From assembly GCA_029891345.1 (NCBI GenBank), contig CM056998.1, forward strand, positions 173,376,332 to 173,440,331: a DNA stretch of 64,000 bases, given 5' to 3'. The translations under genes and the position numbers were made by a program. The DNA is from Dryococelus australis (lineage: Eukaryota > Arthropoda > Insecta > Phasmatodea > Phasmatidae). The notes beneath the pieces were generated by a model. The model did no database searches. It was not told the origin of the DNA and was given only the letters and a program-made list of their open reading frames with translations. Positions 44,937-57,012 of this stretch are shown here, piece after piece (within the stretch, counting starts at the first letter, position 1; each line of letters begins with the position of its first letter).

Positions 44937-47156
44937 CCCATTCAGTCCCAGTGCACACATTTGTGTACATTGTGACGGGCTAGACCACGTCACCAATCGC
45001 CCTCGAATTATCAAAAATTATCACTAATTAGAAACTATTTAATAAGCGGGCTGGACCACGATCGCCATAATCACCCATTCGAATAATTACTGTTTTGGTT
45101 AACTGAACTTTTTATGACACAGTGTCCGGCAGGCACTAACTTTTAACACGCTGGTTTTGGTGTTAAAAACACTATTAATGGATTAAAATCTAATAAATAA
45201 CTAATCTGCACTGTTCTCGGCATGTTCACGTTACCCTAAAAAGACACTGTAAAACCTGGGGTAGCGGTAACGTGTGTCAACGTACGAGATATCTTTACAC
45301 GTGCAGCAACGCTCAGCCATGACAAACAACTGTGAAGCGGTAAGGCGCTTCGGCGTTTCGCCACCTGATGGCAGCACCATTGGCGGCAGGCGCTGCAGAC
45401 TACTCGCTACTTGTGAGCGCGCAGTGCAAACCTATGACGTTTTGTTACTCAAATTCCTGCAACCTGCTCAACATGCCGGAAGTGGGATTGAGTGTTTCAA
45501 TGTTATTGGTGGTTTATTTTTAATTTATGTGACCTCCCATAAGGGGAAAAGGGGACAGCTGCGTCAGTTCATCTTATTTTGTCACGTCAACCACCATTGG
45601 TGGTGAATCTCACTACCCCTATAAGAAGTATTGAAAATACCAATTAATTCTTGGAATCAGGACATTTTCCGAGGAAAATGACGTATCACTGCTGTTATTG
45701 GATACGCCATGTGGCGGAAATGTGTATTTAATCTCTGTACATGCTTTATTCGGGGTCAGTCAGCGGCCTTGAGGGAGCATTCTTCTACAATATAAGTAGT
45801 ATTCTGGACTTAATGCACAAATGTAGGCTCTTAAAGCTAGTAGGGCCTTTGCTTCAGTTGGACGTTTGGCTAAGGCCAAGATGGTCGAATTTTTATGGTC
45901 TTTTAAATTATCGCGGAATATTGGTCTCTTATATGAGATTTTATAATGAGTAGAAAGAAATTAATGTTACTTTTTGTAACCATTTTGCAAAACATTATGA
46001 AAGTTAATAGTCATAAAGATTTGTAACCCAGACAATACCTACGAAAGTTTGGTCTTAAATTTTTTGCAACCAAGCCACGTCTTATGGAGGTTGTGTTGTT
46101 AACCTCTGGCAATCAAGGCGACTATTGTGATCAATACTCGGGACTTTGTGGTATTTAACATTTGTAAACTAATGAAAAACTTTACAAAGTTTCACAATTC
46201 TTTGACTGGAAATTGTGCAGCAGTTGCTTCTATCAACTTGTGATCGCGAGCAGATAATGTATTTGAAAAATATATTGTGTGAAAGTAATATTGATTCATA
46301 ACAGTTAAAGTAATAGTTGTTACCATCTTTGCTTTCTTGGGTAGGATCAAATATAATTTTCTCATGTCAGTGTAAATGTCGGTATGACAGTATTTACTCT
46401 GCCATTTTGTGACGATTGTATCTTAGGGTAACTTGTTCAGTATATATTGTGATGGCCTTCTGTATTTTATAAATGGCTAGTTATTTGCATAACTACTACC
46501 CATATTTTAGTATAAACAAAAATCGAAATATTAGTTTTATAACAGTAAATTCATGTACCTGAACAATATTTCCATTTTGTTCTTTTGTTGTAGAAAATAG
46601 AAGGTTACCTGGTGTTTTGTGTATATTTTAGTTCACTTGGAATTTATGGTTAGGGAAGTTCGTGTTAGCTTTTCCTCATATAATATTGATACCAAATGAA
46701 AAGAAATATAATAAGAATGAATGACAATTACCAAATTTCTTTGTTTCTGTTGTAAGTCATTTTCACTAGTCAATCCACCCTTACAGTGAACAAATAAACG
46801 GTTCTTTTGCTATGACGTTTGCCATTTGGTTCTCTGTTGGGTTTTCTATGTCCTTACCACGCCCTTGGCTTAGGACGTAGCAAGGACATAACATTACACA
46901 CATGTAGGTAATTTTTGGTCTGTACTGCACACTGCGAAGCACAATGACCAATGATCTTATCTGCGGGCAAATGATTTGCAAACCCTCTAAATGGTCTAGG
47001 TCATAATTGGATCATATAATTGTAGCCGAACATATAGCCTACAGGTCATTGGCTGTGACAACGAAACAAGCGTTGTGTCGACTTAAGTACAGCACGCGTA
47101 ATAAAATGTATTTTTTACAACTCCTGAAACCATAAATTAACGTGGGTCTGAAGGGA
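44937..47156. mobile_element. piggyBac-like MITE (family C) split by a 1.9-kb insert
   Basis: TTAA (44,933-44,936) is followed by CCCATTCAGTCCCAGTGCAC. The interior resumes at ACATTACACACATGTAGG (46,891) and runs to GGGTCTGAAGGG near 47,155, then TTAA at 47,157-47,160. Comparison with the whole copy at 62,072-62,371 shows that the two pieces join at ACATT. Confidence 0.85.
44972..46890. mobile_element. 1.9-kb unclassified insertion inside the piggyBac-like MITE
   Basis: It is bounded by the direct repeat ACATT (44,967-44,971 and 46,891-46,895). The left end GTGACGGGCTAGACCACGTC has a near copy 70 bp inward (GCGGGCTGGACCACGATCG). The right end has AAGGACATA, whose inverse TATGTCC-like text lies 40 bp inward. 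A 110-codon plus frame (45,274-45,606) shows no known motif. Superfamily unknown. Confidence 0.65.
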
Positions 47157-47160
47157 TTAA

Positions 47161-48110
47161 GACTGAGTCAATGAAAAAAGTGGAACTCGGTCGCAGAGTA
47201 AATAACAAACACAGAGATGGAATATCCGCTTAATCCTCGAACACCAATCGCACATGTCATCAAAATGACGTCACTATCCAGCATCATACCAGATCGCCTT
47301 TCGACCAACCAACGCCTGGTGTCTTACTTGCCAACCAGTACGTATCCCTGCCAACACCGTGCATTTCGCACTACGCGGTAGCCAACCACACACAAGGCCC
47401 GTTTCCAAATCCCTCGCAAAACCAATCAGAGGATGAGTATGTAAACGTCGAAGTAACGGGAGCGCCATCTCGTCTCTGATGCAGTGTATTTATTTACTCT
47501 CTGACTCGGTTGTGGAAGCAGCCCGTGGATTTCGAAACATTCGCATTCCATGTATCTTTGAGTTTCGGGAATGGACAATGTCGAAGCTACGCGAATCTTT
47601 TGTCGGCCTTACAACCAGAAAATTATGATTCTTGCGACAGTTCGGATGCTGTTGTCACTTAAACCTGTATCTTCAAACTTCTTAATTAGCACGGGTCACC
47701 TAGAAACTGAAGAAGAGTTTAGAAATCTTCGACAAATACAGCTCAGCCTTTGTGTGTTTGTAATTCTAGTGGCCGCTGTGTTTGCACGCAAAATTTGGAA
47801 ACTGGCGGCTGTTCTGTACAACGCGCTGAAAGAAACTCTTTCCATAGGAGCCTCTGGATAAGTTAAATAATTCTCAGACCAAAAAAGTTTTCCTTTACGC
47901 AATATTAAATGAAAAATGTGCGCGTAAGTTAATGAAGGATTGTCTGCCTCCGAGGTCTCGTCAGGGCAAGTTTGAGTAAAAGTGACTCAGGTACGGTAGT
48001 ACTAGTACATGAAGAATACGAGGAGATCTGAGGTGTGGTTCACACGGGCTGTAATTTTCTGGCCCTTCCCGTACAAACATGGTTGCTCACACATTTTTGG
48101 TTCTATTTTT
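47161..48110. other. Unassigned sequence with a 96-codon frame
   Basis: A plus frame at 47,571-47,861 encodes a hydrophobic segment (LSLCVFVILVAAVFA) near its C-terminus, but no family is recognised and an overlapping minus frame exists. It may be a chance ORF. Confidence 0.3.
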
Positions 48111-48111
48111 A

Positions 48112-48685
48112 TTTGACGTGAATACGTCTTTAAATTTACAACCGATGATGACAAAATCGAGGGATACAGCTTTGGCATTGTAGCTCCTAATATATGGTCT
48201 ATATTCAAACCACAATTACACCATTCGATTGCCAAAGGATCGAAGAATATGTTACGTTGAGTGATGACTGCGAAGCATCGCGTGCGGAAGTGGGAAGGAG
48301 GGGGGGGGGGGAATTTTTTGTTCCTTTCGCCGCGTCTCAAAACTTCCGCGTAGTATAACTTTTGACTAGGAGAAGCTACGACGCTCGTTAAAGTTTCAAT
48401 CGACAGCTCTCATCAAGGTATAAAAACATTTGTGTGGCTTGGGTATGGTGAAACTGTATGCGTTTAATGTAAACAATTAAGAAAACCTAACGCAAGTTCG
48501 GCCTATACTCGTCCGAAAGCCAAGTTGAAATACAGAAATTGTGTATGGTTTGAAAGAGCATTTATAAAGCAATTCAGTGATACCCATAAAACCTCATATG
48601 ATCGAGTGAAGCTGTGTCGGAAACGTGAAATAAACATCAAGGCATCCGAGCGCGTCAACGTAGACGTATTCACGCAAAAAAAAAC
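48112..48685 (+). mobile_element. TIR element with GACGTGAATACGTCT ends, copy 2
   Basis: Same orientation and order of blocks as 8,967-9,585 (left end TTTGACGTGAATACGTCTTT, right end GTAGACGTATTCACGC). A G run at 48,300-48,311 replaces the GGGGGGAGGGG of copy 1. A lone end of the family is at about 54,512-54,535. Confidence 0.75.
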
Positions 48686-49783
48686 GGCCGTGTCCCCAAC
48701 ACAGCCAAACCAATTTTTTGAATCAATTTTATCTAATACTTATATGAGTAATAATTGTTTTTTTTAACAATGAGAACGGTACAGGGTTATAAGTATGTTA
48801 CTCATAGGACATAATAATAAAGAAACACAAATTTAATTTTAAAGTGCTACAAACGTAGCCTGGGACCAAACTAATTCGCTAAATTTACGGCCATAATTAA
48901 AACAGACATTCCACTGTCTCATGATCTGCGAGCATAGCTTCGGGGGGGGGGGGAGGCCCAATAGCGTCACTTCTCCCACCAGAGAGGTGCCCAAGCATCT
49001 CTCTGGTTACTGCCGGCATCAAGTTAATAATAAACAAAGCTCCCGACCCCTCTATACTAGTCTTTCAAACTCTATTGCCTAAGAGCACGTTTTCCAAACA
49101 CTCTGTCTCCTGTAGAATTCTATTTAATTTAATTTAATGCATGCAATAATTTTTGAATTTTTACTTCTCTGTCGCAAGGGTTTTTACGTCTCACTTGACA
49201 GTTTTTCCCTTGCTCTTCATAGTTAAATCTAGCTCTAAGTACACTTAGGGAGGTAGTCATGGCCCCAAAGTGCAGGCCATGGCTGCCCAATCCCTCTTTA
49301 CCATGACACTTGTCTCCTTGCATGATTTTCCTTCCTATTAGGCGTAAGGGGTTAGTCCTGAGACGCAACAAATTACCGCCCTACCTTCGGGCCTTAACTT
49401 CACATAACACTTAGAATACGGTAGTTTAGAAGAAAAAAAAGCGCGAGCACAGATGGTGTGTTTGTCAAACAGCGATCTCTAAGACATTTCCTTGACGATC
49501 CGTCTTGTAACGATCCTCTTCTCCCATGTGCAGGGGAATCAAAGAGGCCGACCCAGCGACAAGTGTTCGGAGTTGACAGGAACGGACAAAAATGGCTGGG
49601 AATTCCCTCAAAGGTACTTCGGGCTATTGAGTATTGTATGGTATGTGACAAAGATGCTCGTCACCTCGATCATGAGCAGGGTTTCTCATGTAGGCGGGTC
49701 GTGTTCGGCGGGAAAGGCCGGATTGTGACAACATGGCAACATGTCAACATGACAACCTGTTTTTGTTTCATTAGCATGTATAA
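48686..49783. other. Unassigned sequence
   Basis: A minus frame (49,129-49,371, 80 codons) and others overlap. No motif identified. A G run is at 48,942-48,952. Confidence 0.35.
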
Positions 49784-49849
49784 ATAAAGGCTGTTCACGA
49801 TAAAGTGAGCACATTTGAAACCAACATTAGAAAATGTCACTGTCCCTAC

Positions 49850-49852
<3 letters not shown>

Positions 49853-49915
<63 letters not shown>
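49853..49915. repeat. (CA)n followed by (TA)n microsatellite
   Basis: About 24 CA units, then 7-8 TA units, grown at the CCTGCA/TATAT junction of the MITE (compare GGTAGGGGCAGTG in other copies). Confidence 0.95.
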
Positions 49916-49956
49916 TAACGGGCGCACTGAGTGACATGCGCCCAGTAAAGTTGGCA

Positions 49957-50380
49957 AAGGCTGTTCACCTTTGAAAGACCTGTTAAATATATACTTGTAA
50001 GCACGTTCTGTACTCTATCCCGCCTTATATAAAATTAACACTGTCATGGGTCTCATCACTTTATTCGAGCTTCGATCAAGTAAATCTTCGAAATTATTAG
50101 AAAAGTACATATTTTACAAATATGCTCTTTTTTGCACTTCGATACATTAAAAAAGTGCAAAGCAAAATAAGTATTTTAAGTTATTACAAACGATAACCTA
50201 TCACCTTTATTCTGACGTTAAGATATGAAATTATTTTCCATCCATCGTTACCAACTTTACCGGGCGAATGTCACTCAGTGCGCCCGTTAAAGTAAATGCA
50301 GGATGGGGCAGTGACTTTTTTCTAAGGTTGAATTCAAAAGTTCTCAATTTATCGTGAACAATTTTTAATGATGGATGGGA
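49957..50380 (+). mobile_element. TA-flanked MITE (family B), nested in its own family
   Basis: It starts AGGCTGTTCACCTTTGAAAG and runs through CATGGGTCTCATCACTTTAT, GGGCGAATGTCACTCAGTGC and TTATCGTGAACAATTTT. It is complete and opposite in orientation to its host copy. Confidence 0.82.
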
Positions 50381-50683
50381 AATAGTTCCGTATCTTAAAG
50401 CCAAATAAATAGTGTTAGGTAATCATTTGTGTTAACTGAAATTATTTCCTTTCCTCTCTGTTTATTTAATGGGCTTAAGTATAAGAATAAGCAGATTTGA
50501 AAGATATTTACTTTTCTAATAATTCCACAGTTTTACTTTACCGACGCATGAATTAAATAATGAGGCCAATGATAATGCCAGTTTAACATAAGGTGGAGGA
50601 ATACGCAACGTGCGGACAAGTAGATCTTACGCAGGGCTTCCAAAAGTGCTCATTTTACTGTGAACAGCCTATACCACAAATAT

Positions 50684-51440
50684 ATAACCCATTCGCGCAA
50701 CGGCAGTGGACTCCCGACTCACCCGATTTCTGCGCATTATTCTCTCATTCGGATCTTCACTATACGCGACTCGTTTCAGAATTGCGAAGAAAAAAAAAGT
50801 GGACTTGGTCATCAGACAGACTATACCAGGAGTGCGGGACTCGGAACAGAAAAAAATAAGAAACGTTTTTGGCGACGGTGTTTTGCCAACGTCTCAGGGC
50901 ACATCCCAGGGACTGGTGATACATGGCAAAGCCCTTAAATGTGTATCGACGAGATGCGTCTGCCATCCATGGCTTCTCGGCGAAGGGATGGACAGGATGC
51001 GGGGAGGGTAGTCGAACTTGGTGAGCCGTGGGGCTGTAGCTAGAGAAGGGGGGGGGGGGGCTGCTGCAAATCCACGAGACGAGCGGACGAGCACGATCCC
51101 GGAGGCGGCTGATGGCGGTCGCGAGTTCGGCGCCTTATTCTCTCCCTCCCCCTCACCCCTCTGTCGCTGATCGTTAGGCTCGTCGCCAGCTCAGCTTTGC
51201 CATCGTGCGTTCGTGTTATATGAGGGAAGACACAAGCACCACAGGCTTGTCCAGAAGTTTGTCGGCGCCGGGGAAAATTAACCTTTAACCATTGACTAAA
51301 GATACTGTAGACAGATTTTTGTCATCTGCATATCCTCAGCACTGATTCGCCCATCACCTGCACAACAGTCAAAGTCACATGTAAATGTTCACTTTTGAAC
51401 TTTCCACAAACGAGCCATTTTTAATGAAGAAAATACTTTG
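50684..51440. other. Locally GC-rich unassigned sequence
   Basis: GC content rises at 50,850-51,240. A G run is at 51,049-51,060. Three plus frames of 88-101 codons overlap in different phases, which argues against any one being a gene. Confidence 0.4.
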
Positions 51441-51444
51441 ACTG

Positions 51445-51705
51445 ACTTGAGTGGGACGGAGAGATTTGGGTGGCTATTAACTTCGAGGTCTTGAGAGCCG
51501 ATGATGTTGATGTGATGCGAGTATGAAGCAGCGCCGGAATGCAAGGGCGGGAGAAACCGAGAGTCTCCGATAAAAACCCGCCGAGCAGCGGCATCGTCCG
51601 GCGTGATTCCCACTTGCGAAAATCCGGTGGCGACCCCGCCGGTAACCGAGCCCGGTTGGTCCAGGTGAGAGGCGAGTAGTCTAACCACTACGCCACCGTG
51701 GCCCC
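51445..51705 (-). mobile_element. tRNA-derived SINE, full length
   Basis: The minus strand starts GGGGCCACGGTGGCGTAGTG (box A), and box B lies in GAGCCCGGTTG/GGTTACCGG near 51,645, here degraded. The body and the 3' end (GCCACCCAAATCTCTCCG) follow. Length is about 260 bp. Confidence 0.87.
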
Positions 51706-51756
51706 GGCAAATAAGGGAATAGGAAAAAATGCAAGAAAGCAAACACGAAGATGTTA

Positions 51757-52181
51757 AGGCTGTTCACAATAAAGTGAGTACTTTAGAAATGAACCTTAGA
51801 AAAAGTCACTGCCCCTGCATGCATATATCTTAATGGGCGCACTGAGTGACATTCGCCCAGTAAAGTTGATAACGATGGATAGAGAGTAGTTCTATATCTT
51901 AATATTAAAAAAAAAGTGTTAGGTTGCCATTTTTGTTAACTTAAAATTATTTCTTTTATTGTTTTCTTTTAATGCACAGAAGTGTAAAAATTAGCCGATT
52001 TGTAAAGTATTTCCTTTTCTAATAATTTTACAGTGTTACTTGACCGACGCACGAATAAAGTGATGAGGCCCATGGCGATGGTAATTTTGCGTAAGGCGGA
52101 AGAATACACAACGTGCATTCAAGTAGGCCTAGATGTTAAGCAGGGCTTTCAAAAGTGCTCATTTTCCCGTGAGCAGCTTAT
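51757..52181 (-). mobile_element. TA-flanked MITE, family B
   Basis: The left end AGGCTGTTCACAATAAAGTG, then the inverse interior (GCGCACTGAGTGACATTCGC, GAGGCCCATGGCGATGG), and the right end CCCGTGAGCAGCTTA. Complete but diverged. Confidence 0.85.
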
Positions 52182-53446
52182 AGACAGGTTTGTGGTGTAC
52201 TTCGCAACGCAACACATTTCGTGCGGGCGTCCAGGCTTGTACGAGATGTATCTATCGCCTTCCTCGACTGCATGGAAGGAAAGTTCGTCTGCCGAGTGAC
52301 GCCGCTACAGGTTGATGAGGGTTGGTGCAAAGGTTTATGATCACCTCTCTGATGGGATGCACAATGCCCGAAGCTCAGGACAGATCACAGTGGCAAACAA
52401 AGTCGTTGGCCACTAACGTGTGAAAAGTTTGACCAAAATGGTTAGTTAAGACGGACAGTAGTTTGTAAGCCCTTTATCGTAAGACATAATTTTCATCTAC
52501 ATATCACGGGCTTGACTCTTAAAACGTACGTCCTAAATTGTGACAGAAAGTTATGACACAGAATAAGTAAGAACACAGAGGTGAAACAGCCGTTTATACG
52601 GCGAACTCCAACTTCAAGCGCGGGTAAAATAGAGCAATTCGCTAGCAAAATGTTGAAACAACGCGACGTTTGCGAATCAGCGCCTAAGTTATTCGTCAGT
52701 CAGTAGCCAGGTCAATATCGAACATTATACAACATACTGTACAGCCAATCATATACAAGGTTTATCTCTAGAATCGCTAATATATTTCGTCTCTATTAGT
52801 GCACTATACGGTTACGTCGATGGTAGTTCAGTTCCGAACACAACATGTGTTTATTGCAATGCCTTAAGGTCATATATTTCTCAGTTTTTTTGGAATTTGG
52901 TTATCTGAGAGAGGTTTTGAAAAAAATGCCCCCTTAATGCAGTTGTTAGTAGTCAAATCATTACAGTTTTTATAATATAACACTCAAATTCCTACACAAG
53001 AGTGTTATAGGCAAGTTGAAAAAGTTGAATTAAAGTCTAAGGGCGGCACACTACAATTGTGGTACAAGCTACGAAAGGAACAAAAACAACTTTTCCTCTA
53101 CGGTTTATGGTTAAAACTATTTATCAACTGAATGTGAACAGTTTCGCTTGAATGAACAAAAATAGATTTACGACAAGTCTGACCCCTATTTTCAACAAAA
53201 TTCAGAGTGCCAATACTCGCTCACCTGTTTATAAATCACACTCACACTGAATCAGTATGGTCTGCACACCATACTGATTACATTAAATGCAATTTTAATG
53301 GAAAAAATATCTAGTAGCAAAGCCTAGTATGCTGCAGAAGTCGAGAAATTGACACTTTTGAGTGTTATAATTTGAAAACTAAAATGATCAGAAAACTAAT
53401 AACTTTACGATAACCAAATAAAAAAAAAAAAAAAGTCAAATATGAC
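52182..53446. other. Unassigned AT-rich sequence
   Basis: No recognised gene or repeat. An A run is at 53,420-53,434 just left of the next MITE. Confidence 0.4.
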
Positions 53447-53454
53447 CTTAAAGG

Positions 53455-53740
53455 TAGAGCCACAAGTATTTCGCGAATTCATTCGGAGGTGTGGTAGACT
53501 CCAAACACTTGTTCTTTTCTCCTACTGTTGTGATTGGATGACAGTTCTTTAGACACGCCTCGTTTAACTGTAAGCCAGTAATAAGCTGGAAGCAGTAGTG
53601 GGAGTGAATGTTTAACACTCCTGTACAAAGGTCTCACTTGATCACAGCAACCAATAAGCAAACGATAATGTCTCGAGTGTATAGAGGGCTGTCCAGTCTA
53701 GCTTGCTGCCAACTCAATCCGCGAAATACTCGGGGCTCTG
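53455..53740. mobile_element. hAT-type MITE, family D, copy 2
   Basis: TAGAGCCACAAGTATTTCGC to GCGAAATACTCGGGGCTCTG, collinear with 25,810-26,089. The flanks (CTTAAAGG and GTTACTCC) no longer match, so the target duplication has decayed or the site was rearranged. Confidence 0.88.
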
Positions 53741-54595
53741 GTTACTCCATATTGCGAAAGGTTCCTATTGGCTGGACGGCCGGCTAGAGAGTAGGTTACC
53801 ACACATTGATTTGCAGGGCCACCTGTTTCTCTCGAAAATATTTACCGGGAGGCTATACTTCAATATTTTGTGTCCACCTTTGCAGCCTCCATTTGGTTTT
53901 TGGCCCTTTGTCTTTGTGCGAAGAGAGTGATACAGGAAGGAGCCACTCAGAATTAAGTTTCTCCGTCACTGACCGCCCGTGGTTTGCAGGCAGACAGATA
54001 AGGCACGTGAAAAATCAAATGATCCAATCACGAAAGTGGTTCCAAACTAAAGTGTTTTGGAACACAACTTGTCCTGAAATATTTTCGCAAAAACTGATTG
54101 GTAGAGATAATGAAAAATCAGGAAAATTTTTTGAGCCACATATCTTCTACAACACTCTAACTAGATGATTTATTCCTTCATGATTGGATGGACAAGGTTT
54201 TGACTCGACTATGTTTTTGCACACCAATCACGAACGTTCTGCTTTATAGTATCAGAATCCTCATTGGTCCTGTGAAATGGGATAGTATATTCAGACATGC
54301 ATGAAAGCCAAATAGGAAAGAAAACTGTCAGACATGTGTGCAGTATGTTGAATCCTAGCAAACAGCCAACTTTTCTCGCGATAAACAATCCACCTCTACT
54401 GATTGGCGAACGGCATGCAACCATTCCACCGGCTAGTAACGCCATTTTCCTGGCATGTGCAGCTGGAGTTCGCGTTGTGCTCGGCTCACACCTCCCACTA
54501 CGGTTGCCAATTTAAAGACGTATTCACGTCAAAAATTATTAGCACACAGTGTTTTAGAAAACAATCAGCATTTCGCGCGAATTGACGCAGATACA
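53741..54595. other. Unassigned sequence with a lone TIR
   Basis: AAAGACGTATTCACGTCAAA at 54,513-54,532 is a solitary end of the GACGTGAATACGTCT family. A GATCCAATCACGAAAGTGG segment at about 54,022 resembles 58,570. There is no gene. Confidence 0.45.
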
Positions 54596-54995
54596 ACTGT
54601 TCACGGTAAAATCATCACTTTCGAAAGTCTTGCTTAGGATCTACTTCTATGCACGTTGTGTATTCTTCCGCTTTATGTAAGATTAAAATTGTCATGGGCC
54701 TCATCACTTTATTCATGCGTAGGTCAGGTGAAAATGTGTAATTATTAGAAATCCGCCCAGTTTTACACTTCGAAGCATTAAGAAAGCAAAAAGCGAAACA
54801 AATAATTTAAGTTATCAGAAATGGTTACCTAACACTTTTCATTAGACGTTAAGATACGAAACTACTTCTCATCCAACATTATCAACTTTACTGGAAGCAT
54901 GCCACTTAAGGCGCCCGTTAAAATATATGCAGGTAGGAGCAGTGACTATTTTCCAAGGTTTATTTCAAAAGTACTCACTGTATCGTGAACAGCCT
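54596..54995 (+). mobile_element. TA-flanked MITE, family B
   Basis: ACTGTTCACGGTAAAATCAT to ATCGTGAACAGCC with the family interior. The left end is slightly diverged. Confidence 0.85.
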
Positions 54996-55044
54996 TTAGA
55001 CGGAATATCTGAGTAAAGTGGTCGACGTAGTAATCGGTAAATTG

Positions 55045-55098
55045 CGCGCGCGCGCGCGTGTTTGTGTGTGTTTGTGTGTGTGTGTGCGTGTGTGGAGG
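55045..55098. repeat. (CG)n-(TG)n microsatellite
   Basis: GCGCGCGCGCGCG followed by TGTTTGTGTGTG runs. Alternating purine-pyrimidine text like this can adopt Z-DNA. Confidence 0.92.
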
Positions 55099-55360
55099 TG
55101 GTTTATAGTTGGGCCGGTGTAACTCGGCCTTAGCAAGAGCCTCCTGTAAAGAGATAGTGGCCATGCTTCGTCCACAAATAATAGGCAACAAAAGCAAAAT
55201 GGCGGTGGTGGCCGCTTGTTTACGAACCGGGAGAGTACCTGACATGTTTATAAAGAGGGTGGGGTCCCGCCAGGGCTGTCCAACTCGCGTGTGGCCATGG
55301 TTGGCTGCTGCCACGCAACCAGGGTTGCCACTCGTCCAGCAAAAGAAAAGAAACGAATTA
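55099..55360. other. Unassigned sequence
   Basis: The 84-codon plus frame 55,109-55,363 has no recognised motif. Confidence 0.35.
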
Positions 55361-55783
55361 TAGGTTGTTAACAGTAAAATGAGCACTTTTGAAAGCTCTG
55401 CTAAATATCTACTTGTATGCACTTTGTGTATTCTTCCGCCTTATGTAAAATTTACATTGCTATGGGCAACATCACCTTATTCATCCGCTGGTCAAGTGAA
55501 ACAGTGAAATTATTAGGAAAGTAAATATTTTATAAATCTGCTCACTTTATCATTTCAACGTTAAAAAAAAAAAAACAGAAAGCATAAAAAATAATTTAAG
55601 TTATAACAAATGGTTACCTACGCCTTTCTATTTGACGTTAAGATATGGAACTACTTTCCATCCATCGTTACCAACTTTCCTGGGTGAATGTCTCTCGGTG
55701 CATCCATTAAAATATATGCAGGCAGGGGAAGTGGCATGTTTCTAAGATATTCTAAAAGTGCTCTCTTTACCATGAATAGCCTA
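55361..55783 (+). mobile_element. TA-flanked MITE, family B
   Basis: TAGGTTGTTAACAGTAAAAT to CATGAATAGCCTA, with TATA text on both sides, supporting TA target duplication. Confidence 0.86.
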
Positions 55784-55804
55784 TACTTGTATTTCATCTT
55801 TAGA

Positions 55805-56460
55805 GTGGGATGGACCCCCGCGTCTGAGGTCAAGAAGCGCGGGAGCGATACGGGCGACACTAACACGTATTTCGAGCCCCTCATCACTCATACGCGCAAG
55901 GCGTGCAGTGTTTCCGTCGTGATGCTGTACGGTGTAAATCAGATCTGTAACAGTGGGACTTTATTACACGCGATGAAAGCCCGTATATTTTTACTTTTCT
56001 CTAGCCGCTTAAAAATACTGCATACACAAGCTTTAGAAATACGACATCTGACCATTTTCACGAATTTTTTTTCTCCGAGAATACACTTAATACGACAAAA
56101 GTAATAAAAAAAAGCAGGGGCATAAATAATTGTTTTATTTTCTTTTCTGACAAAAATTCGTATTTGGAGAACATTTATTTACCGATATACGCGTACTCTC
56201 TCAAAAAAGCTATTCCACAGAAAATGTTTACATTCTCCTCTTAACCTTTTCGGTGCCCATTCCCTTGATCGCAGACATGAAGGAAAGTTTTGGTTGGGAC
56301 TGTACATAACAAGGAAACAGCAGCCTTTTTTTTCTGAGCGTCTTCTTCGGTGAGAAGCCAGATATGTCGAAGTTTCTGCAACTCTCATTTGCGAACGGCT
56401 AATGATGTCATCAAATAACCCCCCTCCTTCTCCCGCCCGCGGGGCACGCATTAATTTCCG
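55805..56460 (+). repeat. Interspersed repeat E, copy 1 (unoccupied site)
   Basis: GAGGTCAAGAAGCGCGGGAG, GGGCGACACTAACACG, CAGTGTTTCCGTCGTGATG and GACTTTATTACACGCGATGA recur at 61,865-62,015, and TTTCACGAATTTTTTTTCTC with later blocks recurs at 62,420-62,600. At 56,009-56,012 a single TTAA marks where copy 2 carries a piggyBac-like MITE. Confidence 0.8.
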
Positions 56461-56750
56461 TACTCAAGTGTTGCGATCGCGTAATTATTTTGGAATGCCA
56501 CGTACTTGTCCTGAGCGCTTGTCTTGTATCCAGTGGACAACGAATGAAAACAGCGTATATACTTCCCCGACTTAACAAGTTGAGACACGTATGTGTGAAA
56601 ATGTAGGGCTGCTTCGCGACGTTGCCTGCCCCCAGCCATATCTGACCTGACAGCGCCTCACGAGTCACGCCACACCGAGCATGCAGTCGCTGTGCTTTTT
56701 GCTGCACGAAAATAATTCACCTGTGGTGCCTACATAAAGGACTTAAAACA
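56461..56750. other. Unassigned sequence
   Basis: No feature recognised. Confidence 0.35.
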
Positions 56751-56754
56751 ACTA

Positions 56755-56988
56755 TAGGCCGTTCGCGATAAAGTGAGCACTTTTGAAGCCCTAGCTACTT
56801 TCTCTTCCAACCAGTTTATATCCTTCCGCCACTTGTTAATGTAAACCCTGTCACGCGAGTAATAACCACAGTGTGTACATTCACCATACCCAAAACAAAA
56901 AGTCCAAGGCCACAATGAAATGTATTTATTGGTTATTATGTATGATGAAACCGCTTCAAAAACTGCTCACTTTACCGTAACCGGCCTA
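56755..56988. mobile_element. Short relative of the TA-flanked MITE
   Basis: TAGGCCGTTCGCGATAAAGT to TTTACCGTAACCGGCCTA, flanked by TATA. Ends are shared with family B, but the interior (ACCATACCCAAAACAAAA) differs, so it is a subfamily using the same ends. Confidence 0.78.
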
Positions 56989-57012
56989 TAAGAGACTTAC
57001 AACCTGCTAAAG

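Larger units (their letters stand above)
49784..50683 (-). mobile_element. TA-flanked MITE (family B), interrupted by another copy
   Basis: It begins AAGGCTGTTCACGATAAAGT and ends GTGAACAGCCTATA. The first part (to about 49,956) is the inverse of the family's 3' end, and the part from about 50,381 resumes the inverse sequence (ATGATGGATGGGAAATAG). Between them lies a plus-oriented copy. Confidence 0.82.

Noticed and set aside
45274..45606. 110-codon plus frame in the 1.9-kb insertion
   Set aside because: No transposase or other motif, no clear upstream signals, unremarkable composition.
47571..47861. 96-codon frame with one hydrophobic segment
   Set aside because: Not recognised, overlaps an equally long minus frame, and lacks supporting signals; kept only as a note.
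54946..55422. 158-codon minus-strand frame with His-Thr repeats
   Set aside because: It spans a MITE end, a GT/CG microsatellite and part of another MITE.
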